Source of the DNA: Zygaena filipendulae | Lineage: Eukaryota; Arthropoda; Insecta; Lepidoptera; Zygaenidae | Length of the DNA: 64,000 nucleotides | Assembly (NCBI GenBank): GCA_907165275.2 | Contig: OU015663.1 | Span: 1,252,501-1,316,500, forward strand | Direction of reading: 5' to 3' | Part shown: in pieces, positions 1 to 10,489 of the stretch | Numbering within the stretch: the first letter of the stretch is position 1 | Layout of the letters: each line of letters starts with the position of its first letter | Notes under the pieces: model-generated | What the model was told of the DNA's origin: nothing | Seen by the model: the letters and a program-made list of their open reading frames with translations, nothing else | Database searches by the model: none | Translations under genes and position numbers: made by a program

Positions 1-336
1 CGTTATATCGTCTTGCTAATACAACTAATTAGTAATTCATCCATCAAGTAAACAATTTGAACTAGCCGTGCTATCGTGCCTGTGCAAAACCAAGGAGATC
101 AAGACCCTCAATTTACCATCCTGCCGGTTCCACTGCAGTCCTCGCCTGCCTCTCTGACGCCCTTTGCTTCTCGTTCGAGTTGACAGTGGATTAAAGGTTA
201 GTGGTGCCTTCTCTCACAGCGATTTACATGCGAGGGTTCGATCTATTTCCTACTGAAATCTAATATCTATATTTAATTACAACTTATACAGTCCACTTCT
301 TAATTTATGAACCAGCACCCTTTGTGCACAATCGCA
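1..336. other. No identifiable feature
   Basis: No open frame with coding character and no repeat shared with the rest of the window was seen. Confidence 0.5.
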
Positions 337-417
337 CAACCACGTTTGCTTGGTTTCCACGACACAAGCTGATAACAGCTCACTGTGGGATCAAGTAGAT
401 CTGTGTGTTGTGAATAT
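337..417 (+). repeat. tRNA-derived SINE, 3' fragment
   Basis: The stretch from CCACGTTTGCTTGGTTTCC to the TGTGTGTTGTGAA tail matches the 3' part of the fuller SINE at 27683-27914. The tRNA-like head is missing here, so this is a truncated or decayed copy. Confidence 0.6.
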
Positions 418-424
418 ATGAAAA

Positions 425-1004
425 TATACACACCGGCAGAATTAGCGGAACATAAAAAGGCAGAGTATAGAAATAATTACGTATATATATTAAAACAAAT
501 AATAATTAGACGTGAAGTAATAAATTAATATACATCTTTTAACACTTTAAAAGTTTGTAATTAAATTATTAAATTTTATTTAAAATAATAATAAAAAAAA
601 CACTTTTTCTCTAATTTGTGGGAACACAAATAATGTAGCAAATTAAAGATTACTGTGATTTTAACACTAAATAAATGAACGATTAATAACGTGTGTTTCC
701 CCTTCGTGATTCCACTTTTATTTGCAACATTGTCTGTGTTCTCACAAACTAGAGATTTTTTTGTTTTTTTTTTTAATTTTGATAACTTTGAATAAAATTT
801 AACTAAAAACTTCTTAAAGTCGATGTTAAAAGATGTATATTAGTTTATTACTTCATGCCTGATAATAATTTGTTTTAATATATATACGTTATTATTTCTA
901 TACTCTGCCTTTTTATGTTCCGCTAATTCTGCCGGTGTGTATATATACGTAATTATTTCTATACTCTGCCTTTTTATGTTCCGCTAATTCTGCCGGTGTG
1001 TATA
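425..1004. mobile_element. Long-hairpin MITE, family A, with duplicated right end
   Basis: Inverted termini begin ACACACCGGCAGAATTAGCG and most of the element is self-complementary. Related copies lie at 7079-7570 and 55909-56357. In this copy the right terminus is present twice in tandem (ends near 944 and 1004). Flanks are TA-rich, so the target duplication cannot be fixed. There is no coding capacity. Confidence 0.8.
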
Positions 1005-1279
1005 TTATTGTGTTGTGTTAAAACTCGATTTAATTACTGATGCAGCACGCCCTGATTCTATTGAATACTTAAACTCGGGAAGCGTCGAGGGACGCCAGTG
1101 TGTTTCTATTGTTTTAAAAAACCGGTCTCCTCTACGAGTATAGGTAGGTACCGCTGAAAGTAATTTGCATTTAACCGACCCGAACATTGCTAGGGTTGTG
1201 CCGATGTTAAATTATTACACCAACGCGTCCGCGAAGTTAAAAAGAGAAAAAGACACATATATACCTATATATATACATA

Positions 1280-1539
1280 TCTTAATATATATAAATCACG
1301 TGTCACGTTGTTTGTCCGCGATGGACTGCGAAACTACTGAACGGATTTTGATAAAATTTTGTAACCATTTGTAATATGGTCCGACTTAAAATATAGGATA
1401 GTTTTTATCCCGGAATTCCCGCGGGAACTCCGGAATTAATGCGGGGAACTGCTTTTCACCGTAAACTACAGCACTTTTTTCCCGGAATTACCGCGGAAAC
1501 TCCGAAATTACCGCGGATGAATTCGCAGGGGACAGCTAG
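1280..1539 (+). mobile_element. Non-autonomous Helitron
   Basis: It starts TCTTAATATATATAAATCAC, contains the shared 'GAACGGATTTTGATAAAATT' region and ends in a CG-rich hairpin followed by CTAG. It matches the copy at 60094-60288 but holds two successive 3' modules (Cgcggga...ctccgaaatta repeated), as if two copies had recombined. Confidence 0.7.
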
Positions 1540-1814
1540 AACGTATAGAAAAAGATCAACAATATGCTGTCTGAAAAACTCGTATTTTTCGTGATAAATG
1601 ATGATTATTAACATTTTCTTAAAAATATATATAACATATTAATAATAATCTTTTATTTTATTTACCTATTAATAATGTGCTTATGTTTGTTTTAAGTTAA
1701 AATAAAAATGTAAACACTCGTATGTACTTATACCTATTGGTTGGTTGGTTGAACTTATTTTATCTTTATGGTATCAAATAAACTTTTTTCTATTCTATTC
1801 TATTTTATTCTATG

Positions 1815-1975
1815 TGCATATAGAATTGAACAGAATGGAATGGAATAGAATTCTTCTTTATTGTACACCAAAATAATTTTGTAGTGTGTTTATAAATTTT
1901 TTCTTGTAAATTGAGGCATACAAAAGGCGGCTTTATTGCTTTGCTAGCGATCTCTTACAGACAACCTAATCTATA
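1815..1975 (-). mobile_element. LINE 3' end with GAATG-rich tail
   Basis: Read on the minus strand it has the short imperfect hairpin and GCCGCCTTTTGTA block common to the LINE ends at 14432 and 36925, then an AATAAAG signal and a degenerate pentanucleotide tail. No reverse transcriptase sequence remains. Confidence 0.6.
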
Positions 1976-2096
1976 TACCAACAGCTTACTCGTTAAAGTA
2001 AGATTATTATCAAGGCAAAATATGCTCGCAAATATAAAACAGCGGCATTCTTCAGTTCTCTTAGTCGTTTGTGGGCATTCTCTGTTTGTGTTCACC

Positions 2097-2437
2097 AGCT
2101 GACCCCCGCGGTTTCACCCGCGGTAATTTCGGAGTATTCACGGGAATTCCGGGATAAAAAGTACCCTATGTCACTCAGGATCACTTTAGCTTCGTATAAG
2201 TGAAAGAATTTTTAAAATCGGTTCAGTAGATCCAGAGATTATAACGTCACTAACTCCGGAGTTCCCGCGGGAATCCCGGGATGAAAAGTACCCTATGTCA
2301 CTCTGGATTACTGTAGTTCCCTATAAGTGAAAGAATTTTCAAAATCGGTTCTGTAGATCCAAGATTACGCCCTAGAACGTCACAAACTCACAAACCCACA
2401 AACTCACAAACTTTTGCTCTTTATAAGATTAATATAG
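2097..2437 (-). mobile_element. Non-autonomous Helitron with internal duplication
   Basis: The minus-strand 3' hairpin (CCGCGGGTGAAACCGCGG) lies at the left edge, with the terminal CTAG mutated. Inside, a roughly 150-bp module (from 'gggaattccgggat' to the 'gaaagaatttt' region) occurs twice in tandem. The 5' end is near 2437. Confidence 0.65.
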
Positions 2438-3242
2438 AAATATAGATCACCGTTAATTTGTGAACCAAAGGATCTTACTATATTATTCGGTTGCATATAC
2501 ATTACTACAAAAAAAACAGAGTACCTACAAAAGAACCTATTGCCTATTACTAAAAAGAATATTAGTTTACAAGTCACAGCCCTATAAATTTTAACCCGTT
2601 TCCCGACGTGTTTACATTGAAATTATTATGGTTTCTCTTTTTTTTTGTTGGCAAGGATGTTTGCACACTCTTAGTTGCGCTAAGTGATTCCTCTCCGAAC
2701 ACTTTAATGGCCCCCCGTTAAAAGTTTCACAACGAATGTCTTGAATACCAAAACGACCCTCGAGAATTTAAGTTGTTTTTCCCTTTTGTTCTTTCTTATA
2801 AGTATAATAATTTTCTTCACACTCGTGTAAGTGGGCAAAAACGCAAAACGTGTTTTCAGGTTAAGAACAAAAGTGGCGGCGGCATAGTTTCCGTTTTGTT
2901 TTGTTATTAACGTTTCGCTGGAAACCGCTAAGTATAAAAAATAATGTCTTCCAAGATTTCTATAGTTAAAAAAACATTATATGACTTTTTAATAGAGGTT
3001 ACCTTGACCATGATTAATTATTTTTCTTAAGGACAATATATAAAATATACAAAACACTTACTCACTTCTTAGTACCTAAATGTAAAATCGTCAATAATTT
3101 TATTTTGGTCCGATTTCCCAAATTTTGGTCAAATCATATTATGGACAGTGCAATAATTTTAATTTTGATTGACACTCGTGAGTCGTGAATATGTTGCATG
3201 ATAAATGCGTGAATTAATATAAATTATCGGGGATTATTAACA
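2438..3242. other. Gene-free AT-rich spacer
   Basis: No coding frame, RNA gene or repeat shared within the window was recognised. Confidence 0.4.
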
Positions 3243-3330
3243 CCTAGCTGTTCCCAGCGGTTTTACCCGCGATTATTTCGGAATCCAGAATAAAAATACC
3301 CTATATCATTCCATGTACCCCGGCCCTGAC
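3243..3330 (-). mobile_element. Helitron 3' fragment
   Basis: CTAGCTGTTCCCAGCGGTTT and the following 'attatttcgga' block correspond to a decayed minus-strand Helitron 3' end. The remainder is missing. Confidence 0.5.
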
Positions 3331-3820
3331 GTGTATGAACCCTAATCACAGCATACTTCTTGATCAAAACTCCCTAATGCCATCTATGAAAGTCTTCCAG
3401 CGACTACATACACTTTGCCCACACTCATGAACAACTAGTTATCCTTTTTGGCATATAGATGGCATGCAAAATAAATTTACATTTATCAAGAGAAGCAGTT
3501 TAACACCGCGGCACGTTTGTATTGTTATGCTCATAGCGTCGGACCGTGACCCCCAGCCGGATTAAAGTAATAGGCCTGAATACTAAATGAGTTATGAACT
3601 AGATGAAACACAAAGAATATACCATCAGATGTGCAAAAATTCAGCGTGTGCTTTGCAATAAATATTTGAAAACATCATTTTTTCAGTTTTATTTATTACT
3701 AGGTAATTTTCCGGGTTTATCCGTTAAAGGTAGGTACTTACTTACCTATCCATTTCGAATTTTTCGCAAGAACTCTTTATATCAGGATGAAAATACTCTA
3801 AGATCTTAATTAATCCTAAT
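3331..3820. other. Gene-free spacer
   Basis: No supported gene or shared repeat was seen. Confidence 0.4.
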
Positions 3821-3955
3821 CTTGTTTGTTTATATAATTTATTGAACATTAACAAATATTTTTAATAAAAAATAAGGAGCAAATTTATGCCCAAATTCGG
3901 ACTTATCCCGCGACGGGATTTCTTCCAGTCAACCTTTGAATAATCGAAAGGATCT
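3821..3955 (-). mobile_element. LINE 3'-UTR fragment
   Basis: The reverse complement carries 'TTGACTGGAAGAAATCCC', the short GCGGGATAAGTCCG hairpin block and a TTCAATAAA signal, as in the plus-strand LINE ends at 6161-6690 and 11284-11604. Only the terminal ~130 bp remain. Confidence 0.65.
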
Positions 3956-4057
3956 AAGGTTAATATTTATTTTATTATTATAAAGTTAATATCATAATAT
4001 TATGTTATAGTTGCTAAAATATCACTAAAACTTCTACTTGCATGAACATTTAGGCGC

Positions 4058-4232
4058 AAATGGTCCAGAGGGTTTAAAATGTCCAATTCGCAAACCGTCC
4101 AATTAGCAAATGGTCCAATTCGCAAATGGTCCAATTCTCAAATGGTCCAATTCTCAAATGGTCCAATTCTCAAATGGTCCAATTCTCAAATGGTCCAATT
4201 CTCAAATGGTCCAATTCGCAGTTGGTCCAACT
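4058..4232. repeat. 16-bp minisatellite
   Basis: About ten tandem units of GGTCCAATTCTCAAAT, most regular at 4133-4215, with diverged CGCAAAT variants at the edges. Related words occur in reverse orientation at 21123-21200, so the array belongs to a dispersed repeat and is not purely local. Confidence 0.9.
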
Positions 4233-5421
4233 TGTAATTGTTTAAATAAGTTTAGTTATTTTTATTATCAGGAAATTTTTTCATCAATTTTATTATTTGG
4301 TTAATTATTAATTTTAATTAAAACTGCAAATAAAAATATCTTTACATTTAATTTCAATTATTAAGTAAATAATAAAGTTATATACTTATGTTTATATTTA
4401 ATATAATGAATTCGTCAAAAAAAAAAAATTATCTGAAAGAAGTTTGACTGTTAGACTTAGAGTTAATAAAACCCATACTGACTTACAGATTATAATAAAT
4501 GAAGAGATCTCTGAGAGAGAGAGAATATATTATTAAAGTGTCTCTAAGAGACAATAGGCGTACATATTACACAGCGAATACAAAATATCTGGTCGCACAG
4601 TAATCTAATCACCACAACATCCGATAGCTAGCGGCCACTCGTGATCCCATCGTGAATTGAAGAACAAACGAGATTACGTCGACACCATAACGAACGGGGC
4701 GGAATTCCGCCGCCGGACAAAAAAAAACTCAGAATCATACCGCGAGCTAGTCAAAAAGGGTGACGGATAGTTTTTACATGAAAATGTTTCCCGAAAATTG
4801 TACAGATTTCTCAAATCAACTCTTTAATGATTAAAAAAAAACTTTACGTATTTTTCAAAGCTACACTATAGCTAGCGATACACACGACTTTACACTTTTA
4901 AAATTATACTGTCTCTGATTATATTGACGACAAAAAGGCTTGGGACTGAGCTCCTTCCATTTATTATTTTTTTTAAAGTAGATATATAACTATGCTAGTT
5001 TATAAACTTATATTTTGTATTGTATACGCGTTAAATTTTCAAAACAGCAACCCAAGAGTTTCTCGCTCGTCTCTTCTCTTGAGAATTCTGCCTTCTAAGC
5101 GAGAGTGGTGAATGGGGAAAATGTCGTAATATACGTAATTATAAGTACATTTTTTCATTGACACTTTAGTTGATCGCGGTTTAACACCCCCTCTCCGACT
5201 AGCCTTATATTGAGTTAGTTATCACATCTCAGGAGACCGCGCGAATTAATTGAGAGGCGCTCTCGGAAATGGCCAAGTTTTCTTAATAAGATTACACCAT
5301 TTCATTTTACATTTGAACACTTCTTTCGAGTGCCCTCGCTCTGTGTGTCAAATTATATTAACGGTGTTACCTATACTCGTATTTTCACATCAAATTATGG
5401 ATGTGTAAGCACTACGATAGA
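4233..5421. other. Gene-free spacer
   Basis: AT-rich, with a short GA run near 4518 and no frame or RNA gene that I can support. Confidence 0.4.
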
Positions 5422-5659
5422 TGGATGCAGATAAGCAATAACATGTTAACCCACAAACTTGAGTTATTGATTCAGAACGATTTGTTGAGAGTTAGCGAAC
5501 ATTTTTTAATTATGTGTTTACCTTATTACATTGCTTAAATATGTAACTTAATATTTAACATAAAAAATGTTGATACAAAATGGCGCTCCTACTTTTAAAA
5601 CACGATTTACTCAAAATTTCTCCAGTGTGGGTTAACACACTATTGCTTATCTATCTCCA
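5422..5659. mobile_element. TIR MITE, family B
   Basis: Inverted ends of about 30 bp (GCAGATAAGCAATAACATG at left; the complementary CATATTGCTTATC-type end at right) enclose ~180 bp. Copies lie at 9312-9540 and 63253-63476. There is no ORF. Confidence 0.8.
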
Positions 5660-5765
5660 GATGTCGTTAAGGCGACATGATGTTTAGAATTAACTTGTAA
5701 ACATTTTTATTTGGGTATTTACTTGGATGTAAAACCCGAAAACTTCGGGAGATCCGTATCTATAA

Positions 5766-5972
5766 TCCTTCTAATATTGTAAATGTGAAAGTGTGGATAT
5801 TTGGACGTTTGGATGTTTGTTACTCAATCACGCAAAAACGGCTGAACGGATTTAGATGAAATTTGGCATGCACGTTGTCAGGGGTACAGAGAAGGACATA
5901 GGGTACTTTTTGTCCCGGAATTCCCGCGGGAACTCTGAAATTACCGTTGATGAAACCGCAGGGCACAGCTAG
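5766..5972 (+). mobile_element. Non-autonomous Helitron, complete
   Basis: Begins TCCTTCTAATATTGTAAATG and ends with a 3' hairpin and GCACAGCTAG. The flanking bases are A at left and T at right, the Helitron insertion rule. It has no coding sequence. The next copy follows immediately (5973-6146). Confidence 0.8.
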
Positions 5973-6146
5973 TATTTTAAATGTGAAAGTGTGGACGTTT
6001 GGATGTTTGTTACTCAATCACGCAAAAACGGCTGAAGGGATTTGGATGAAATTTGGCATGCACGTTTTCAGGGGTACAGAGAAGGACATAGAGTACTTTT
6101 TGTCCCGGAATTCCCGCGGGAACTCTGAAATTACCGCGGCCGAAGT
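5973..6146 (+). mobile_element. Second Helitron copy, tandem, 3'-truncated
   Basis: Directly abuts the previous CTAG and repeats its body from 'taaatgtgaaagtgtgg' to 'accgcgg'. It loses the terminal hairpin, where LINE sequence begins soon after. Confidence 0.75.
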
Positions 6147-6160
6147 CCTTTACTATTCTA

Positions 6161-6690
6161 GCTGCGAGGCTCTGGAACTCCCTGCCTATCCCATCCCATC
6201 CCATTCGCCAAGCCCCATCCCTGTAATACTTCAAAGTGAAGTTGAGGAAGCATTTTCTCAGCCTGCGTTGAGTTTCTTTACTCATAAAATATTTTTATAT
6301 ATTATGTTATCTTATCAGAAAGTACCCAGTAGTTTATTATATATTGGTATATTACTGTTTAAGTATGTATTTTATATTGTTATATATTATGCATTCCTTA
6401 TTTTTGCTTATCTATTTATTTTACAACTTTTCTTTTATTTCTTTTCCTTTTTTATCCCTAGTTTTGAGTCTATCGTACCATTATTTTTATGTTTATCAAC
6501 CTCCTTTCTTATTAATATCCTCTCCCGCCAATGTTTACTTCAAATCCTATCGATTTCTCAAAGGTTGACTGGAAGAAATCCCCTCGCGGGATAAGTCCGC
6601 CTTTGAGCATAAATTACCGGCTTATTTTAATTTTAGCAATTTGTTAAAACTTTGTTTATGTTCAATAAAGTATACAAACAAACAAACATA
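6161..6690 (+). mobile_element. LINE remnant: end of pol and 3' UTR
   Basis: The frame starting at 6161 reads AARLWNSLP, a sequence typical of the carboxyl end of non-LTR retrotransposon polymerases, and later FKVKLRKHFLSLR after an in-frame TAA near 6221. The 3' UTR has 'TTGACTGGAAGAAATCCC' and GATAAGTCCGCC, then TTCAATAAAGTATACAAACA. It is a dead 5'-truncated copy, related to 11284-11604. Confidence 0.7.
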
Positions 6691-6704
6691 AACTCAAATT
6701 CGAG

Positions 6705-6835
6705 TTTGTTTGCTACGCCTTCACGCCCTAAATTCTCAACCGAACATGATGGGCATACATATTTTCAGGGATACACAAAAGGACACAGGATACTTTTTAT
6801 CACGGAATTCCCGCAGGAACTCTGAAATTATCATG
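6705..6835 (+). mobile_element. Helitron fragment
   Basis: Contains the 'catacatattttcagggatac', GGACACAGGATACTTTTTAT and GGAATTCCCGCAGGAACTC blocks of the family, without recognisable ends. Confidence 0.55.
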
Positions 6836-6837
6836 TA

Positions 6838-7078
6838 TAAAACGAATCCTAAAAAATACAATACCTGGATCACCGAGCTACGCTCGTTGTGTATAGCGCC
6901 ATCTGTTCTTACATAGAAAAACAAACACTCATTTTTCATTACTTGAAAACACGTATAAAACGACGTTTTTCAAAAATGAAACCCAGCTAGATCAATTAAT
7001 CACCCCCGAAACCCCCTGCATACCAAATTTCATGAAAATCGTTGGAGCCGTTTCCGAGATTCAGATTATATATACTAT
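6838..7078 (+). mobile_element. RTE-like LINE 3' end
   Basis: Shares over 200 bp with 28036-28265, including 'cgaaaccccctgcatacc', 'TTTCATGAAAATCGTTGGAG' and CCGTTTCCGAGATTCAGATT, followed by a TATA-rich tail. From memory this resembles the 3' end of lepidopteran RTE-type LINEs. The tail is interrupted by MITE 7079-7570 and seems to resume as 'tataaatgagcaattcttg' near 7585. Confidence 0.6.
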
Positions 7079-7570
7079 ATATACACACCGGCAGAATTAG
7101 CGGAACATAAAAAGGCAGAGTATAGAAATAATTACGTATATATATTAAAACAAATTATTATCAGGCATGAAGTAATAAACTAATATACATCTTTTAACAT
7201 CGACTTTAAGAAGTAATCAAAATTAAAAAAAAAAATCTCTAGTTTGTGAGAACACAGACAATGTTGCAAATAAAAGTTGAATCACGAAGGGGAAACACAC
7301 GTTATTAATCGTTCATTTATTTAGTGTTAAAATCACAGTAATCTTTAATTTGCAACATTATTTGTGTGCCCACAAATTAGAGAAAAAGTGTTTTATTTTA
7401 TTATTATTTTAAATAAAATTTCATAATTTAATTACAAACTTTTAAAGTGTTAAAAGATGTATATTAATTTATTACTTCACGTCTAATAATTATTATTTGT
7501 TTTAATATATATACGTAATTATTTCTATACTCTGCCTTTTTATGTTCCGCTAATTCTGCCGGTGTGTATA
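7079..7570. mobile_element. Long-hairpin MITE, family A
   Basis: Terminal ACACACCGGCAGAATTAGCG and its complement enclose a nearly palindromic body with an unpaired centre around 7268-7340. It inserted into the TATA-rich tail of the LINE fragment to its left. Confidence 0.85.
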
Positions 7571-7625
7571 TCTATATATATCTATATAAATGAGCAATTC
7601 TTGTATATATAAACATAATAGATTT

Positions 7626-8092
7626 ATTATAACTCGAACAGTAGAAGAACTCGACATCCTTTCACCTTTGTCGTCGGCCAAAGTTGCGCGTCCCAAAAGT
7701 TCCCACTACAGTCCCAGGTGTACATACGTCCCGTTCAGTCCCAACTCTTAAGTCCCTTGTCAGACCCATCACTTCCAATTAGGTGGGGTGAATACGTACG
7801 TAACTCCGGCACGTTTTATTTTCCTTACCTCACGTTTACGTTTGATATAAAACCGGTGTGAAGGGAGACTAGTGCCTTTGATGGCGGCTGACTTGCACAA
7901 CGGAGTGTAACGAAAAATTCTTTTGAGGTGATTGTGCTTTATTGAAACTTACAATTTTAATTTGCGGAAGAAAAATGTATAGAAATAGTTATTTATTAGT
8001 AAGTATTGTGAAACTTCTACGAGGTTGCGTTTGACACTATGTTACAATCTCTGTTTCAACTTGCAATTTTAAGTTATTATTATTTATTTATT
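7626..8092. other. Gene-free spacer
   Basis: No shared repeat or coding frame was recognised. Confidence 0.4.
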
Positions 8093-8093
8093 A

Positions 8094-8307
8094 CTAGCTG
8101 TCCCTCGCGGTTTCATCCGCGGTAATTTCGGAGTTCCCGCGGAAATTCCGGGATAAAAAGTACCTTATGTCCTTCTCTGTACCCCTGACAATGGGCATGC
8201 CAAATTTCATCCAAATCCGTTCAGCCGTTTTTGCGTGATTGAGTAACAAAATCCAAACATCCAAACATCCAAACATCCACACTTTCACATTTATAATATT
8301 AGTAGGA
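8094..8307 (-). mobile_element. Non-autonomous Helitron, complete
   Basis: On the minus strand it runs from TCCTACTAATATTATAAATG through a 10-bp 'tggatgtt' repeat region, the conserved 'TGAACGGATTTGGATGAAAT' segment and the 3' hairpin to CTAG, with T outside the 3' end. Confidence 0.85.
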
Positions 8308-8527
8308 CAGTAGGATTTGATCAAAATTTAATTTTGGTTGGTTCTGGAGCGATTTCTAACGATGTCGAAAGATGATTCGCGACAATGCTTCGGTGTAACA
8401 GGCGGGGGCCTTTGAGCCGTTAGTGTAAATGCGCCCGTGTTCGAGGACGACACGCCTCGCGAGCGTGAGAACGGGGAGGTCTTCCTCGCGGTGTGTCTGT
8501 TCTATTCCATAATCTATGGTCTATCTG

Positions 8528-8956
8528 CCCGCTTAGCCAAAATGACAATCTATTATCTTTAACGCGATAAAGAACTAAGAAACGTATCGTCAGTCACTTG
8601 GTCACGAAAAACTGGACTTAGGACGATTTTACGTGACCACGTGACATAAAGGTACGTTCCTTACGGCCGCACTCAGAGTCGACTTTAATGATTACTTAGT
8701 TAAGTATAGATTTTTAAAACAAAACTGCCGCAATCAGACAAGTTTAATAAATTAATGTTAATTGGCATTTAACTAATTAAGTTACATCTTATTAAATGCC
8801 AATTAACATTGATTTACTGAACGTCTCTGATTGCGGCAGTTTTGTTTTGAAAATCTATACTTAACTAATTACTCATTAAAGTCGACTCTGAGTGCGGCGG
8901 TTAGTTTTTTATAATAATAGTGCTAAAGATTATAAATTGACAACTTGGCTAAGGGG
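8528..8956. mobile_element. TIR MITE, family C, split by a nested MITE
   Basis: The left end (TTAGCCAAAATGACAATC) and right end (TTGACAACTTGGCTAAGG) are inverted copies of the termini of 63757-63949. Internal arms include GTCACTTGGTCACGAAAA and its partner. The right half is displaced by the hairpin MITE at 8664-8900. Confidence 0.75.
8664..8900. mobile_element. Hairpin MITE, family D (PIF/Harbinger-like target site)
   Basis: A ~237-bp near-perfect inverted repeat: GGCCGCACTCAGAGTCGACT at left and its complement at right, with long arms meeting near 8780. Flanked by TTA on both sides, a 3-bp duplication. Full copies lie at 43669, 45020 and 46711. Confidence 0.9.
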
Positions 8957-9055
8957 GAAGAAGGCCGAACGCGCGATTTGGCTTTTATCTAATAGACTTT
9001 CGCATTTTTGTAGCTGTTGATTTTCCCAATAAAGTAAGACAAAAAAAATAAAAAT

Positions 9056-9305
9056 CCCTACTTATATTATAAATGCGAAAGTAACTGTCTGTCTGTCTGT
9101 CTGTTGCGCTTTCACGCCTTAACGGCTGAACCGATCTTCATGCGATACCAACTGGAGTTTCCGCGGAAATTCCGAAGTAACAAATACATAATATTTTCTA
9201 TACCTCTGATAAAGTGTAAAATTTCGTGATTAAAGATTTTATCGGTTGTGTAGTTAAGGCGTGATAGCGTAACAAACCAACAAATAAACAAATTCACATT
9301 TACAT
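9056..9305. mobile_element. Two facing Helitron 5' ends
   Basis: The left part reads plus (ACTTATATTATAAATGCGAAAG, then CTGT repeats and the 'CACGCCTTAACGGCTGAACC' block). The right part carries the same family in minus orientation to about 9305. No terminal hairpin survives. Confidence 0.55.
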
Positions 9306-9311
9306 TTTACT

Positions 9312-9540
9312 ATGGATAAGCAATAGTGTGTTAACCCACACTGGAGAAATTTGAAGTAAATTGTGTTCCAAAATTATAGCGCCATTTTGTGTCAACATTT
9401 TTAGTTGTTAGTATTTAAACAATGTGATAAGGTAAACACATAATTAAAAAAACGTTCTATAACTCTCAATAAAGCGTTCTGTATCAATAACTTAATTTTG
9501 TGGGGTTAGGTATTGCTTATCGGCGTCCATTTATAGTATT
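9312..9540. mobile_element. TIR MITE, family B
   Basis: Reverse orientation copy of 5422-5659: GGATAAGCAATAGTGTG at left, TATTGCTTATCGGCGTCCA at right, with the shared 'gcgccattttgt' interior. Confidence 0.75.
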
Positions 9541-9890
9541 AAAAGGATTAATAGCAGAATGGATTTTTGAAAGTGTATCTTCTGTGCTCTAGAACTAATA
9601 TTTATTCTGTGCTTCCACAACCTATACGACCTGTGTTTATCCCACAATAAAACGTCTCGAATTACAAGCTGTGCTTTTTTATGATGATTGAGACTTGGGA
9701 GGACATTCTGCGGTAATTCAACGTGATATAACGTTCGTCACGTATCGTATTGTGTTATGTCCAGTACTGTCACCATCAAAAGGATTTTAAACATTTCTGA
9801 CGGTAATTGAAGTTGTTTTTATTTTGTTTTGTTTTTGGATTACCAACGATCATAATAATATAATAAATAAAAAGAAAAATATTTACCTAA
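9541..9890. other. Gene-free spacer
   Basis: Nothing recognised. Confidence 0.4.
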
Positions 9891-9895
9891 TTTGA

Positions 9896-9985
9896 CGGCT
9901 GCAAAGTCAGAGAGAAAGAGTCAGAGTCGTTTTAATGATTACTTAATTTTAAGTAGAGATTTTAAAAACAAAACTGCCGCACTAT
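9896..9985. mobile_element. Hairpin MITE family D, left-arm fragment
   Basis: GTCAGAGTCGTTTTAATGAT to CAAAACTGCCGCA matches one arm of the family. The other arm is absent and a different repeat abuts at about 9990. Confidence 0.6.
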
Positions 9986-9989
9986 TACA

Positions 9990-10110
9990 GTTCATGAGAT
10001 ACAGCCTAGTGACAGACGGACAGACAGATGAACGGACGGACGGACAGCGGAGTCTTAGTAATACGGTCCCGTTTCACCCTTTGGGTACGGAACCCTTAAA
10101 ACTTACCGTA
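9990..10110 (+). repeat. Common lepidopteran repeat, 3' half
   Basis: 'TTCATGAGATACAGCCTAG', a CAGACGGA-rich block and CCCTTTGGGTACGGAACCC. I recognise this as a widespread lepidopteran repeat related to 31521-31732, but its class is not settled by what is visible. Confidence 0.6.
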
Positions 10111-10291
10111 TAGATAAGGGTTATTTCTAGAGCTGTAACAAACCGTAGGTATGTGTTCGGTAGGTACTGAGTAACGGGTGCGTCACCTAGTACCGAGTAA
10201 CGAAACGTTACACACGGATGTATGTCGTTACTCGTTACTTGCATTTTTCGTAGTACGGTACCTACACTGTTTCAATTAATTCAAGAACTAC

Positions 10292-10424
10292 AGTGCCACA
10301 AACTTATCTGTGCCGGCGGCAAAAATTGGAACTACAATTTTCCCATAGATATTTTAACATTTCTATACATATTTGTTCACCACTAGCGCCACCACTATCG
10401 GAACAGATATAAGTTTGTGGTATT
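10292..10424. mobile_element. Small TIR MITE
   Basis: CCACAAACTTATCTGT at left and ACAGATATAAGTTTGTGG at right form inverted ends about 130 bp apart. No second copy was seen in the window. Confidence 0.6.
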
Positions 10425-10489
10425 GTACACCATTGATGCGATACCGTGACGTCATACTGTGTGTGTACAGTGTACACGTACGTAATGCG

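Noticed and set aside
4058..4232. CRISPR-like array
   Set aside because: The units are contiguous 16-bp repeats without spacers, in a eukaryotic repeat context.
5947..6594. 215-codon plus-strand frame
   Set aside because: It runs through two Helitron copies and a LINE 3' UTR; the frame is accidental.
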